DNA of 64,000 nucleotides from Cinclus cinclus (taxonomy: Eukaryota > Chordata > Aves > Passeriformes > Cinclidae), in the NCBI RefSeq assembly GCF_963662255.1, contig NC_085046.1, positions 48,375,797 to 48,439,796 of the forward strand, written 5' to 3'. Shown one piece after another: positions 14,778-25,855 of this stretch. The notes below the pieces were generated by a model. It had not been told where the DNA came from. It saw nothing but the letters and a program-made list of their open reading frames with translations, and made no database searches. Within the stretch, counting starts at the first letter, position 1. Each line of letters opens with the position of its first letter. A program made the position numbers and the translations under genes.

Positions 14778-16006
14778 TCTCTTCCTTCACTATTTTTCAA
14801 AGATAGCATGCCAAAAGATTAATAGAAAACTTTTAAGGGGTGTGTTTTTAAGCAATCATGAATTCAAAAGATGTTTTCAGTAATTATTACAAATTCTAGG
14901 TTTCTGAATTCTTTAAAGAACTGTGAATCAGCTATAGCAACACATGTAAGACAAGATCCTAACAAAACAAGGTATCAGCATAAACATGCCACAGTAAGAC
15001 AGAAATTGGAAACTTCTCAGCTTAATCATTATTGACTTTTTGTGAAATTTGAATGTGGCACAAAAGACTTGAGATGAAAAGCACTGTAGAAGAGAAACAA
15101 AGACCCAGACCCAAAGTTTAACCTGACCTACCACCCTTAATTCCTGTTAAAAATTCTGTTAGTTTTGCCTGATAGTCTTACACAAAATCTGAGCCTACAG
15201 AGGGAAAGAGTGGGAATTCCTGGTCATTTGAGGTAAGGATACATTGGGAAATGTTTCCTAAATTGCTCAGTTGTGTTCAGAGAACTAATGCTGTGCCTGC
15301 TTTCTTTCACTTCAAATGGCAGTTTGATTTCTCATTCAAACAAAATTTGGATCAACCATTGCCAAATGACCCCAAAGAATAACTTGATTTCCTGCCTTGC
15401 CCAGAGCAGAGTGACTGTGCTGCTAGCTTTTCAACAGGAGAAAAATGTAACCGGCAACGTTGTTCCCAGGCTATTAATCCTAAACTTCACAGTGATTCTT
15501 AAAAATGCACTTATGAAAATGAAAAACTTTACAGAAAAGCACATATATGAACATACAGTAAATACTCTTTTACATGTAACATAATACTGATGTATTTTTG
15601 CACTAGAAAAAACACACAAAAGGGCTGTAGAGTCGTGAAAGCAAGCTAGTGTATATTTTCTTAGATTTTTATTGATTTTTGTCAATAATAAAATACAATG
15701 TTAATAAATACATTGATACAAGTATAGTGAACAACAAAACAGATTTTCAAATTGCAGTAATACACTTCTTGGTCTATAGCATAACATTAAAGGCAACATT
15801 TCTTTTAAGTAAGGACATAGTGAACCATTGGATAAGCACTCAAGATCAAGTAATACAGGTAAACAAGTCTTTTCCTTATACAGGAAAATGAAGGCAAGTA
15901 TTCAAATATAAGTACAAACATCAAGTATGCAGTACAATCCATACTCAGTAGTTCTGGCAAGGTACTGTAATTCCCTGTGGTTTATAAACCATTAGGATAA
16001 AATAAA

Positions 16007-16024
16007 AATTATTTTAAAATAATT
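16007..16024. repeat. 18-bp perfect AT palindrome
   Basis: AATTATTTTAAAATAATT equals its own reverse complement. All-AT palindromes of this size can arise by chance in AT-rich DNA. Confidence 0.85.
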
Positions 16025-17660
16025 CCAAACCAAAAATAATCTACTTCTCCTCTGAAAGGAAAGCAAAACAATTTGGTTGGCACAAAACTTCCTGTATCCG
16101 TCAGCCAGCCCAGGGAGGAGCCTGCAGGTCCAGCTTTCCATGGCAAAGTTGAGCCACATTCTTTAGTAATACTAAAGATCAGCAAGAAATTCCCATCAAA
16201 TTAATTACACCAAGCCAATTGTTTCCTTAGAAAACATGCTGGGGTCATGGGAGACATTTCATCTTCCATAAATATTTTAAGATGGTCAAAAATCTTTGCT
16301 GAGGCTGGTCAATCAGGTAAGACTAAAGGCTGTGTGAAACAGGAACCCTTCCTCTGCCTGCTGTAAGGACAGGGATTTTGCCTCAATATTGTCAGTCTCT
16401 CTGTAGTTTAGTACAGTCCTTTAGTGCAGTACACTATAAACCACCAGCAATGCTTAATACAATCTCTTTATACTGTTCTCCTTCTCATTCTCCATTAAAC
16501 AATAGAAAATACAAACAAAACTGGAACAAAAGCCACGCATTTTGAAGCAGAAAGTGTCTACCTACCACAGAACAACTGATAAAATAACCTGTCCATCCAC
16601 TGCATAAGCATCATTGTAGAGCAGTAGAACATGTAAATGTCCTGCTGCTAAGCAACTTCATATTTGGTCTGTCAATATAATAAAAAAAAAAAAAATAGAA
16701 AAACCTCTCCTTACTTATAAGCTAAGAGGAGAGACAGATTTCTTTCAGTTCAAGTCAATAGAGGAAACAGTGAGAAAGTACACTTAAATATAATTTTTTA
16801 TTTTTGTGCTAAGCTTACAAGAAGCCACTTATTCAAGCTCTCTCAATGGCTGATTTCAGTTGCACATAAACATTTCATAAATTATAGGCAGTGTTCATCA
16901 TATTTTGGGTTTTAGTTAGCTGGGTTTTTTAAGCCTTGCTCTCACTAGGCAAGCAAAGAGGAGTAATTGAGGCTTAACATTTGCTTTTTGAAGTACTTTT
17001 AGAAGTTAGTCTGCAAAGACTGGTACCAGGCTTATTGTCCGAGGTGAGGAGTGCAGAGGACAGAACTCTACCACAGCTGCTCGGAATACAACACTACCAG
17101 CACATATAAACTCAAATACACGCTTTTTAATATAGTTTCATTTACACCAAGAATTAAAAAAATTAATGCCATTCAGTAGGAGGCATCCTTGGCTCTACCA
17201 AGGTATTTTAGAGAGTGAAGGACATTTAAATTTTATGTGAAGGGGGACATTGATATGAACTGAAGTCTTAGAGGAACCACAAATCAGAGTATATTCGTAA
17301 CTGTATTTGGTGCAGCCTCAAAAGAGATAGCCTCAGAGAAAAGAACATATTAATATTCTTTCTTATTGTTACTATTTTTTAAAATTTTAAAATCTGAATT
17401 CTTTTGAATTCTTTTCCATTTGCTGAAATTTTCAGGGGGTCTGGAAAAAAGAAAAGCAAACAACACCCTGTGATATAGTATAAAACTAGTATTTCAAATT
17501 AAAGTTCACGCTAAACCAGTAGCTCCATAAAAATATGTTCATTGTCTGATGTAATTTTTCCCCCAAGAAAGACAGTGTTAAATGCCCAGTTAAGTAACAC
17601 AATCATGCAACTGAAGATGAAGGTCAACCATGCAGCTAACAGCAATGATTGCAAGTGTAC

Positions 17661-17750
17661 CTGGCTGTCATGAAGATTTTCTGCTCCCGGGCGAGGGGAT
17701 GACTCTTCACACACAGCAAGACTCCGCACGAGTTTTCCTTTAGCTCCTGA
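17661..17750 (-). CDS. ARPP21: ARPP21 coding exon with the RSLAVCEESS core
   Basis: This 90-bp exon is phase 0 at both ends and encodes residues 67-96, from SGAKGKLVRSLAVCEESS to ENLHDSQ. The acceptor is excellent: a CT-rich tract ending TTATTCAG. The segment KLVRSLAVCEESS is the most conserved block shared by ARPP21, R3HDM1 and R3HDM2 upstream of the R3H domain. In mammals the short ARPP-21 protein diverges from the long RNA-binding form right after this exon. The donor is CAG|GTACAC, poorer than the GTAAG-type donors of most neighbouring exons. If the intron were retained, the frame would stay open for 49 more, largely hydrophobic, residues to a stop at 17511-17513. Confidence 0.92.
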
Positions 17751-18609
17751 CTGAATAAGAAAGAGAGAGAACAAAACAAAAAGTACTACTACTGACCCCA
17801 AGTCACATAAGCTGCCCACATCACCTGCTCCCAACTGTTACCCTCCCAGTCCAAAACAAATGCATTTGCCTTGGACGTGGATAAAAAAGGATTCTAAGCA
17901 GCAACACATCTGCCACACAGGGAAGGTGGTAGGTTTCTTTTTGCTTTTACCATTTCAGCTACAGTTCGCTCACTGCCACCAAATATTGTAACAGCAAAGA
18001 AAAGATAGTCCAAAACTGAAAGTAATTTAACATGAACTCAAAGGTTCCTTTTCTCATTTGGTTTGGGGCTTTTTTTGTTTGTTCTGGAAGTCCCTCCCTT
18101 ATTCTATCCAAGACACATGGACAATAAAATGTGTGTGTATTACAGATCGGCACTTGAAAAATTAAAGTTTTTTAGGGTTTTATTTGTTTCTGGAAGCTCC
18201 TTCCCACACATGTCCCTACCCATTCCCCCTTAGGGAGCTAGTCCATCTATTTCTTTATGTCAAGGTTATTCCATTAAAATAAAATTCCAACAGAAACATT
18301 AGTTACTAAGGCAAAAGGAGTGAAGGTTTTCCTTTTCCAGTGGTGCATAGAAGCAGACATGCTGTCAACATATGGACACAGGAAGCCCAGTAGTACAAAA
18401 TTATGATGGATAAAATGAAGCCTGACACATTGTATCTCTGCCTTTGTGTAAAAGGACTATGGAGCTGGGGGCAAGAAAAAACCTGCAACACAAACAAAAA
18501 ACTCAACCAGACAAGTGACAAAATAATTCAATTTTGATTGTAGACAGACATTTAACTGAAATTCTTCATCCTATTGTGGCATCCAATTCCAACAGAGATG
18601 GACCCTTAC
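17751..18609 (-). other. ARPP21 intron
   Basis: About 860 bp between the 36-bp exon and the RSLAVCEESS exon. It ends in a long CT-rich tract. Nothing else was recognised. Confidence 0.8.
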
Positions 18610-18645
18610 CTTGGATCTCTTTTTCTGCTGATTTGCACCTCGTTT
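18610..18645 (-). CDS. ARPP21: ARPP21 36-bp coding exon carrying the basic PKA-site segment
   Basis: This is a 36-bp exon, residues 55-66, reading KRGANQQKKRSK. It sits between a strong acceptor (a long T-rich tract ending TACTCAG) and the donor AAG|GTAAGG. It is phase 0 on both sides, so it can be skipped without shifting the frame. It is too short to stand out as an open reading frame and was found by looking for the basic segment expected between ELQ and the RSLAVCEESS exon. In mammals, as I recall, the same exon encodes a 14-residue block ending RRKSK whose serine is the PKA site of ARPP-21/RCS. Here the matching serine would be S65, in the context KKRS rather than RRKS. The splice signals and phase make the exon likely. 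That PKA uses the site in this species is inference. Confidence 0.85.
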
Positions 18646-19449
18646 CTGAGTACAGCAAAAAAAGAGAAGCAGTTACTACTTCAGTAGACAGTGGGCACGA
18701 TGAGAGCATTACCAATAAACAGACTAAATCACTTCTAGCTGTTGTTTTAAATCAGTTGCTGACTGCAAAAGCAACTTCTCCAAACCCAGTTTGGAAAGCT
18801 GGGAAAACCAAGAATCATGTCTGCTCATTTTCATTTTACAAAGAGGTATAAACAAGAAAAAAAACTACACAGTGTTCTATAATTTTGCATAGAATAAAAA
18901 TGAAAGAAAAGGTATGCTTAAGTAAATACTCCCCCTCTCTGAATTCCTCTTAAATTGTAGTCTCCCCTTTTATTTTTTTTATTTGATTGAGCAAAAATGG
19001 TTAAAAACCCCTCATCTGATTAAGTGTTCTTATCAAATTACCTTCTTAGGCTTTGCATAACAACTTTTTGTTGTTTACATACAAACCAAACCACACATTA
19101 AGTAATTAAGCAAATTCATGAGCTCAAGGTAGTTTTCTAAATCCCCAAAGAGGGAAAACAGTCAAATATCTCAACAAGCTTTAAAACAGATGTCTAGAAA
19201 TTAACTTCTCAGAAAAAGTAATAATATGGAAAGCAGCCTAAAGAACATGAAAGGTATAACAAATAACAGCATTTATTTTATAGTAAAATAAAATAACTAA
19301 AGAAATATATTTTAAAAAGGAAAAAACAGAAACATCTCAAGATCCTAAGAAAAAACAAGGGAAGTGTAAACAATGAAATAACTCATAGAAATGGAAAAGC
19401 AATGGTAACAGATTGATATTAACATGCCCATTCACTATTCCTGTCTTAC
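18646..19449 (-). other. ARPP21 intron
   Basis: About 800 bp between the first coding exon and the 36-bp exon, very AT-rich. Nothing else was recognised. Confidence 0.8.
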
Positions 19450-19649
19450 CTGCAGCTCTGTCTTGGAATCATTGAGCTTCTCCTCATCTATTTCTGAGCT
19501 TTCAGATTTATTAAGAACACAGTTGTCTGGGTTGGCTTCAGAGATGGCAGTCTCCTGCTCTTTTGCAGCTTCCTCTGCTGTCTCCTGGTACAATTCACCT
19601 TGCTCAGACATTCTTCCAGACAGAAATTGAAATAACAAGATTTGGTGAC
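19450..19649 (-). CDS. ARPP21: ARPP21 first coding exon (ATG at 19611; 38 nt of 5' UTR)
   Basis: The exon begins after a pyrimidine-rich acceptor ending TTTCAG at 19650 and ends at the donor CAG|GTAAGA at 19449. Translation starts at 19611-19609, with A at -3, and gives 54 residues from MSEQGELYQETAEE to SKTELQ, ending in phase 0. The segment is acidic and predicted disordered. As I recall it, the human protein also starts MSEQG and ends this exon in ELQ, but has about 43 residues here, so the bird version would be about 11 longer, with extra sequence around residues 24-34 and 46-51. I chose this ATG because the family start MSEQG is intact. The upstream in-frame ATG at 19638 lies inside the UTR part and reads MLFQFLSGR, which is not family-like. 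The coding part is 19450-19611. Confidence 0.9.
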
Positions 19650-20758
19650 CTGAAAGGTCAAGATACCATAAGACACACAGAAAAGAAACACTGGGGGTAA
19701 AATTTATTTTCTTCTTTTAATTCCCAATTTCAGTTCCTTTTATAAACAAACCAAAATGTGCAGCTCAGGAGTGGAAAACTATGTATGCCCCAGCTGAAGA
19801 GATACACTGAATCAACAATATTAGATAACAGCAGAATTGTATCAGGTTAAGCAAGAAAATCTGAGCAGTCTTTGTGGAGAATAGATTTAACATACGGTTC
19901 TGTGACTTCCCAGCCCAGCCCCAAGGCTGCCAAGGGTCAGGCAGGGACAGTGAAGGACTCTCTCCAACAAAGCTCAGGCAAAAAGGACCTGTTCTAGATC
20001 TCTGGCATCTCAATGTTCCCCTCCTCATTTTCCATTTTTAGTTTTTTTCTTCCTTTTCTTTTAATAAAAAGTAACAGCCAAACAGGAATAAAAACCAAGC
20101 ATGAAGAACAACACTGTTTTTAGTATTCAGCTGTGGGTTTTATATATAGCAGAAGCCATGGTGCTCACTACCACTATAAATATAAATCTATATATTTTTT
20201 TAAGAGGTGATAATTCAAGATAAGTATGAACTCTAAATTTGGCAATAAAGCACTCGGAGTCAAATTTGCAGGGATCAAACAAACAGCTCCATTATTAAAA
20301 CCTTAAGCCTCTTCCCAAAACCTATGTCACTCTACAGTACTAGGAAAATTGTACAGAAAGCCCTTGGAAGGTACTTCTAATGAAGAAATCTCAACTGAAC
20401 TGCATTTACTCCCAACTTACTATGGGGTTGCTGTACAGAAGCTTTAAAGGCTTTTCAGAGTTAAAGCCTATTACTATTTCCTCTCTCTTTCTCTTTTCCC
20501 AGCTCCCTCCTGAAGACTCCCCCAATGATCAATTGTCAAAGAAGACTCATGAATAATTCAACTTTTCTTTCCCCATCCATTTGGCTTAAGAAGCATCTAC
20601 AAGAAAAACAACTGCATTTGAAATATGAAGTTATTTCAGGAAGGGACTTTTGCAACACATTGCCACTTCTCAACAGTGAAACATCAGCAAAATCACACTT
20701 TGCCATCTTTGTTTTTACAGTCTAAAATTAAACATTCAACAGAACTACCATAACTTAC

Positions 20759-20858
20759 CTTTTTTTTTTTTTAAGCCATGTTCTAAATGAAAATATCTAA
20801 GTGATTCAAAATTAAGTGAAAACACATCTTCCAGTTTTTGCTTGTGTTTTTGGACTGT
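20759..20858 (-). other. Candidate ARPP21 5' non-coding exon
   Basis: On the minus strand an acceptor-like TTTATTTGCTTACAG is followed after about 100 nt by a consensus donor AAAG|GTAAGT at 20758, directly after an A-run. No long ORF. This rests on splice-site appearance alone. It could equally be a decoy pair. Confidence 0.25.
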
Positions 20859-20967
20859 AAGCAAATAAAATTTCCTATATAATCTTCCTGTTTGAGAAGG
20901 ACTGTGAATTTCACAAGAAATCAAGCTATAAGGTTCATAAACAAACTGAATGGAATATAAAACTAAC

Positions 20968-21068
20968 CTGAAGCTTGACTTGCCTTACTGTGAGCTAACT
21001 TGTGATTCTCCTTTCTCCCACTGCTGTCCCCAAGAAGGACGATGATTTTGGCAATTGTGCAGTTACAA
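20968..21068 (-). other. Candidate ARPP21 5' non-coding exon
   Basis: A possible acceptor GGTTTCAG (21069-21071) and a donor TTCAG|GTTAGT (20967) enclose about 101 nt of higher complexity and GC than the surroundings. The spacing would place it between the other two candidate leader exons. Evidence is limited to splice-site appearance. Confidence 0.25.
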
Positions 21069-21289
21069 CTGAAACCTGAACTGCTTTGATGAAAATTCAA
21101 AACATGATGAGTGGCAAGTCCTTTAACTGGTCCGTTAAATAACCCTTTATTTCATAAGGATTTTCATCAAGAAATGTACATGCATGCACAAGCTCTTCAT
21201 GAGCAAATCAACCTGCAGCTCATCTACAAGCTTACAGTGCTCACAGAAATGATTACACTGGGATCAGATGCACCAAAGAAGCCATTTAC

Positions 21290-21462
21290 CTGAAAAACTG
21301 CTCACTATAACTCCAACTGCCTTTCTAGTGTCTTCTGTTGGTCTTTGCTGGTTAAGTCCACACAAATGATCAATGGTAAAGTGAGTCCCATGTCCCCATT
21401 AACAGTTCAGAGTGCCAATCTCCATGCTGGTCCTTCGGAGAGCTTGACGCATCATAGCTAAC
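21290..21462 (-). other. Candidate ARPP21 5' leader exon with an 18-residue upstream ORF
   Basis: On the minus strand a good acceptor, TCATCTTTTCCAG, opens a 173-nt block closed by TTTTTCAG|GTAAAT at 21289. Inside it an ORF from 21455 encodes MMRQALRRTSMEIGTLNC and stops at 21399-21401. The ORF is short and ends well before the ARPP21 start, so if the exon is used it would act as an upstream ORF. I do not recognise the peptide. The exon call is inference from splice signals and position between the CpG island and the first coding exon. Confidence 0.4.
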
Positions 21463-24400
21463 CTGGAAAAGATGAAAATTAAATAACACTGGAGATGATC
21501 ATGACACAAGGGAGGTATGCAATGGATAGCACCAGATTTCTAACACTAATGACCAGTTTCCAGCAAGTCCCTTTCACAGTTTGATCCAGCTCCACCTGTC
21601 TCAAAACTGCCTGCTTCTTCTCTAATGAAGGCTAGAGCCGGCTGCTCAAGTCATAACAGCTCCTACGCAAGATGCTAAAATTAACAATTGCATTATGCAC
21701 TGAAGATTACTCATTTCAATTTTAACCTTTTTTAGCAAATTCCAGCACTTTTCATTTAAAAAAAAGCATATTTATATATAAGCTCATCTGTTTGTTTCAA
21801 CAGAAATCAATGAGGGTATAAGAAGAAAAGATTTGCCTGCTTTTTAACTATAGCTTCTGCTCCAATTAAAACTTCAGCAGTCAAAGACTACTGAAAAAAT
21901 AGCTAGGTGGGTGCTTTTAGAAAGCAACCTGCTTTACCAGGGTAGTGAATTGAGATGTTCATTTAATAAGCTGAATAAAAGTTGAAATGATCCAGAATGG
22001 GAAGAGGAAGAGAAGGAAGAAATCCTATTCCATGAACAACATCCACCAAAAAAAATTCTTCAGAAGCATTTTGTGAGGAAGAAAAATGAGATTTCCAGGT
22101 TATGGTTTGAGAAATAAACCTAAAGAGAGACTTGCCTTAGCAATGAAAGTTTTGCTGTTCATCAGAGTTGCGTTTGCCAGCTGCATAGCTGATTTAACAG
22201 AAAAAGAGCATTTTAGGATGAGTCAGACTGATTTACAGGCCATGGCCATGTGCTGAACTTTCTTGATACAACAGGCAGCTCTTCTCAAGACTCACATGTG
22301 AGTTACACTTAAACCAGTCAGTGCAGACACACAAAATCAGTAAAGAGAAAGCACGTATCATTCTACTGGGGAAGGAGGAGGAAGCCAAGCAACAATAAAG
22401 GGAGATGATTTTCTGTTTTTTTGATTTTATTAGACTCCTAGTTTCTGCAGTGCATTTTACACAGTGCATGGCTGCAATTGCTGTATGGCACATGTCAGCA
22501 CACTGGACCTTGCCAGGTCAAAAGAGCTGAATTTGATGCACCAGAAGTGGGGTTTAGCCTTTCACAATATTCCAGTCCTGCTCTCTCCAGGAGCTCTGGC
22601 AAACAGAGGAGACCAGCAGGCAGTTCTGTAAACAATCACCACCATCCGGCAAATTTATAAACACAACTATTTATTTTCCTCAAACCATTTAATAATATAT
22701 AGAGAGAAATAGAAAACAGGTTTTCCCAATAGGTTTTTGGTATTTCTTGCAGGATATCGTTGGAAGTTCTAGCTTATTACAAACATAGTCTCACAATGGG
22801 AGTGAAAGAAAACTATGCCCAAGGACTCAAGCACATACAAAAGTATCTTATGGAGCCAATACTCAGCAAGAAAAGAGTGAATAAACCACTGGCTCAAAAT
22901 CCTTTCCTCATAATTATCTTCCATTAACTGTTTCCCTTACACTTCCAAGTGAGAGACAGTGTTAGGAGAGGGAATCAACCAAAACCAATCACAAACCAAA
23001 AATCCTGAGGAAGTACAGTGCATGAAGGGTTCACCAGGAAAACAGCCATCGAGGAAATAGACTGTTGTAATCAAAACCCTCCAAAGCTAACAGAGACACA
23101 GATATCTGTACCAAAATCAGAACACACACAAAATTTATTTCAGAACTCTCCCGTGTGACCATTTGTTGTGAATTAACTACTCATAAGACAAACAAACGGA
23201 GCAAACCAAAAACCAGGCAACAAACCAACCAACCAAAGGGTATCATATGTAGCAAGTGAAGAGATCTGCCAAGACTTGGTCTTGTGCACAGATGGTGAGC
23301 ATCATCTTATCCTTTACGTAATGCAAACTCCATTACAAAATGAGTTCCCCATATTGTTACACTTAAGATTTCTGAAGACAACATCATTTTTCACAAGTAA
23401 TGTACAAGAAGACCACAGAATCTTAAATTAAAACAAAAAAAAATCTATCCATAAATTTCCCCAAGAAAACACAAGCAAGTGGAAAATAATCTTACAGCAT
23501 ACAGCTACCATCCTCAAACACAGAACAACAATGTCTGTTAGGATGATTTTTTAAAGAAATCCCTCATAATTATCTTCTGGGAAACAAAAATAAGACAAGA
23601 ACAAATGAGACATATAGCAATTAAATTGAGCTCTTCACCTTCCCTTAACAGAGATTTCCTCCTCCTTTATTAAACAATTTACTAGTGATGACTAATAATT
23701 TACTTACTACAATACATAAAATACACTTTTGGTTGTTTGGGTGGGTTTTCAGCAGGATTAAGGTTTCCATAAAATATTTCAGGGAGCGTTTAAGTAGTAA
23801 AAAGGAATCAGTCAGAAAATAGCCATTAAAAGCGAGACATTTTTGTTGGAAATATGTCTGTTTCTCGTATGTTTTCAGGATATCTTGTTACTCAATGATT
23901 AATGCACTTTTTACTATTGTCAGTGCTGGAATGACAGCACTGCTATGGAAAAACATAGTGGATCATTCTTTTTCTTGCACATCAACAAAAATGTCAGGGA
24001 TGATTTGAATGTCAAAACCATCAGTACCAACGTGATGAAAAAAGGCTGAACAAATGCATTTCAGTTTTTGATCCTCAGCTAGAAACCACAAAGCTTGTTG
24101 CTAGGTAAAAAGCACCTTCTTGATATGCAAGTGAACAAAATTTCATAGGGTTGGGATCTTAGCAGTTTATAGGAGCTTGAGGCAAAATTTCAGCCCCTAA
24201 TTCCTTAAAGCAACTTGAGTATTGCACACAGCAACACAACAGAAAAATAAAGGGACCCACCAACTCACTTGTAGATCCACTTTAACGAAAATATAATCTG
24301 CTTGTATAGAATTTATAAGCACCAGCTGCTCAGCATACACTGTGGGATAGGAATGCTGAGGGTTTGCTTCTTGAATTCTTTTCCTTTTAACAGGATTTTC

Positions 24401-24767
24401 ATTTCAGAAGCTGAAGGTACTATTGAGCTTGAACAACTATAGCCAGAGATTGAATAGAAAGGGATGGAAGGAGGAGTGGATGGTCACATACATTCATACC
24501 ACACATACCACGCAAATTCCAAGAAAAGTTTGTGGGAAGGAATACAATTAATTTAATGCAAGAGTTTAAAAACTGTATCCAGAATATCTGTCAAAAAAAA
24601 CATAACAGAAAAGCAAGCAAAGATGTTAGAAAACCCTATGCAATGAGCACCTGAGAGTTTACCATCAACTGAAATTCAAGAGAGACATCCGACAAAACCC
24701 TCAGAGGCCACTACAGGTGAGCAAGCCCCTCCTGTATTATGTATGAGGTTTTCTGATGATCTCACAG

Positions 24768-24963
24768 GTATGCATGGTGAAGCAAGCATTTCAAGATCAC
24801 TATGCTTCAAATATCACACATGTCCTCTCTCAGAGAGGACATAAGCAGGCTTTGAGGCCAAAGAGCAGACTCTTAACTGCGAGCAGGCAGCAGCAGGGAG
24901 GACAGAACTCTGACAAAGTGAAATCCAAGGGGTTTTCGTCAAACAAATCTGCCAAGCATAAAG
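24768..24963 (+). other. Possible plus-strand (antisense) exon-like block
   Basis: A TTCTGATGATCTCACAG acceptor-like site and a CATAAAG|GTAAAA donor-like site bracket 196 nt that stays open in one frame on the plus strand, with a K/S-rich C-terminal half. I do not recognise the product. Most likely it is chance or a non-coding antisense transcript. Confidence 0.12.
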
Positions 24964-25821
24964 GTAAAAGTCATTCCAAAGCCTGAATAGATCTTGCTAC
25001 TGAAAACTTGCTAATACTGGCTATATCTATAAGCCAGGATCCTTCTCATGCCATCATGATTCTTCACTCTCATGAATGATTTGCAGGTATGACTCCATGA
25101 GCTGGAAGCAGAACTGTCAGTTGAGATTTCCACTACGTAATATAAACCTCATCCATATGTATCAAGAGAGGTTTGACTCATTATTGCTCACGCACTCATC
25201 AGACCCCTGGAAGGCCCTGCGAATGGACCCCAGCATTATCCTAATATTATCAGTAGACACAAAGCTCAATTTTGCCAGATTTTCAAGGCGTAAATAATAA
25301 ACTTCCTATTATTTGACATGTACTTAAATCTTCTGGTTTCTACTATTAGGAAAATCAAAGAAAACCTCAGGTTTAGTAATGAAAATATTTCAATTCATTG
25401 AGGCTTCAAAGAAAACATTCATGAGATAAAATGCATTACTTAAACCACAAAAAAACAAACAAACAAAAAAAACCTCCCAGCAATGAAATCAACTAAAAAC
25501 TCCAAATAACACCACCACCAAACACAAAAAAGGCAAGTAAAATAAATCCTACAGTTTTAGATCAAACATGCTACTACTCAGTTGTCCACCTCCCAGGCTT
25601 TAGGACTAGTCCTAGTCCCAGTCTTTACATTACTAGACTGTGTGCTCCTTTTTACTGTTTTCCCACATCTCCCAAAGAAATACACAAACGCACCTGGAAC
25701 CCAAGCTTGCTGCACTGTATTAGCATAGCAGGATAACAGTCAATACCAGTTCTCATACCAAAATGCTTTAGTATGAAAAAAAAAACAAAACAAAAAAAAC
25801 AACCTTTAAGGCTGTGAAATG

Positions 25822-25855
25822 CATGGAATCCTACAAGCCATGGAATCCTACAAGC
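25822..25855. repeat. Exact 17-bp tandem duplication
   Basis: CATGGAATCCTACAAGC occurs twice, back to back (25822-25838 and 25839-25855), without mismatch, so the duplication is probably recent. Confidence 0.9.

Larger units (their letters stand above)
13579..17660 (-). other. ARPP21 intron after the RSLAVCEESS exon
   Basis: About 4.1 kb, starting at the weak donor CAG|GTACAC and ending ACAACAG. In mammals the short ARPP-21 isoform takes an alternative end after the preceding exon. I could not identify a corresponding alternative terminal exon here. It contains an inverted repeat (14747-14777) and an 18-bp palindrome (16007-16024). No other exon was recognised. Confidence 0.75.
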
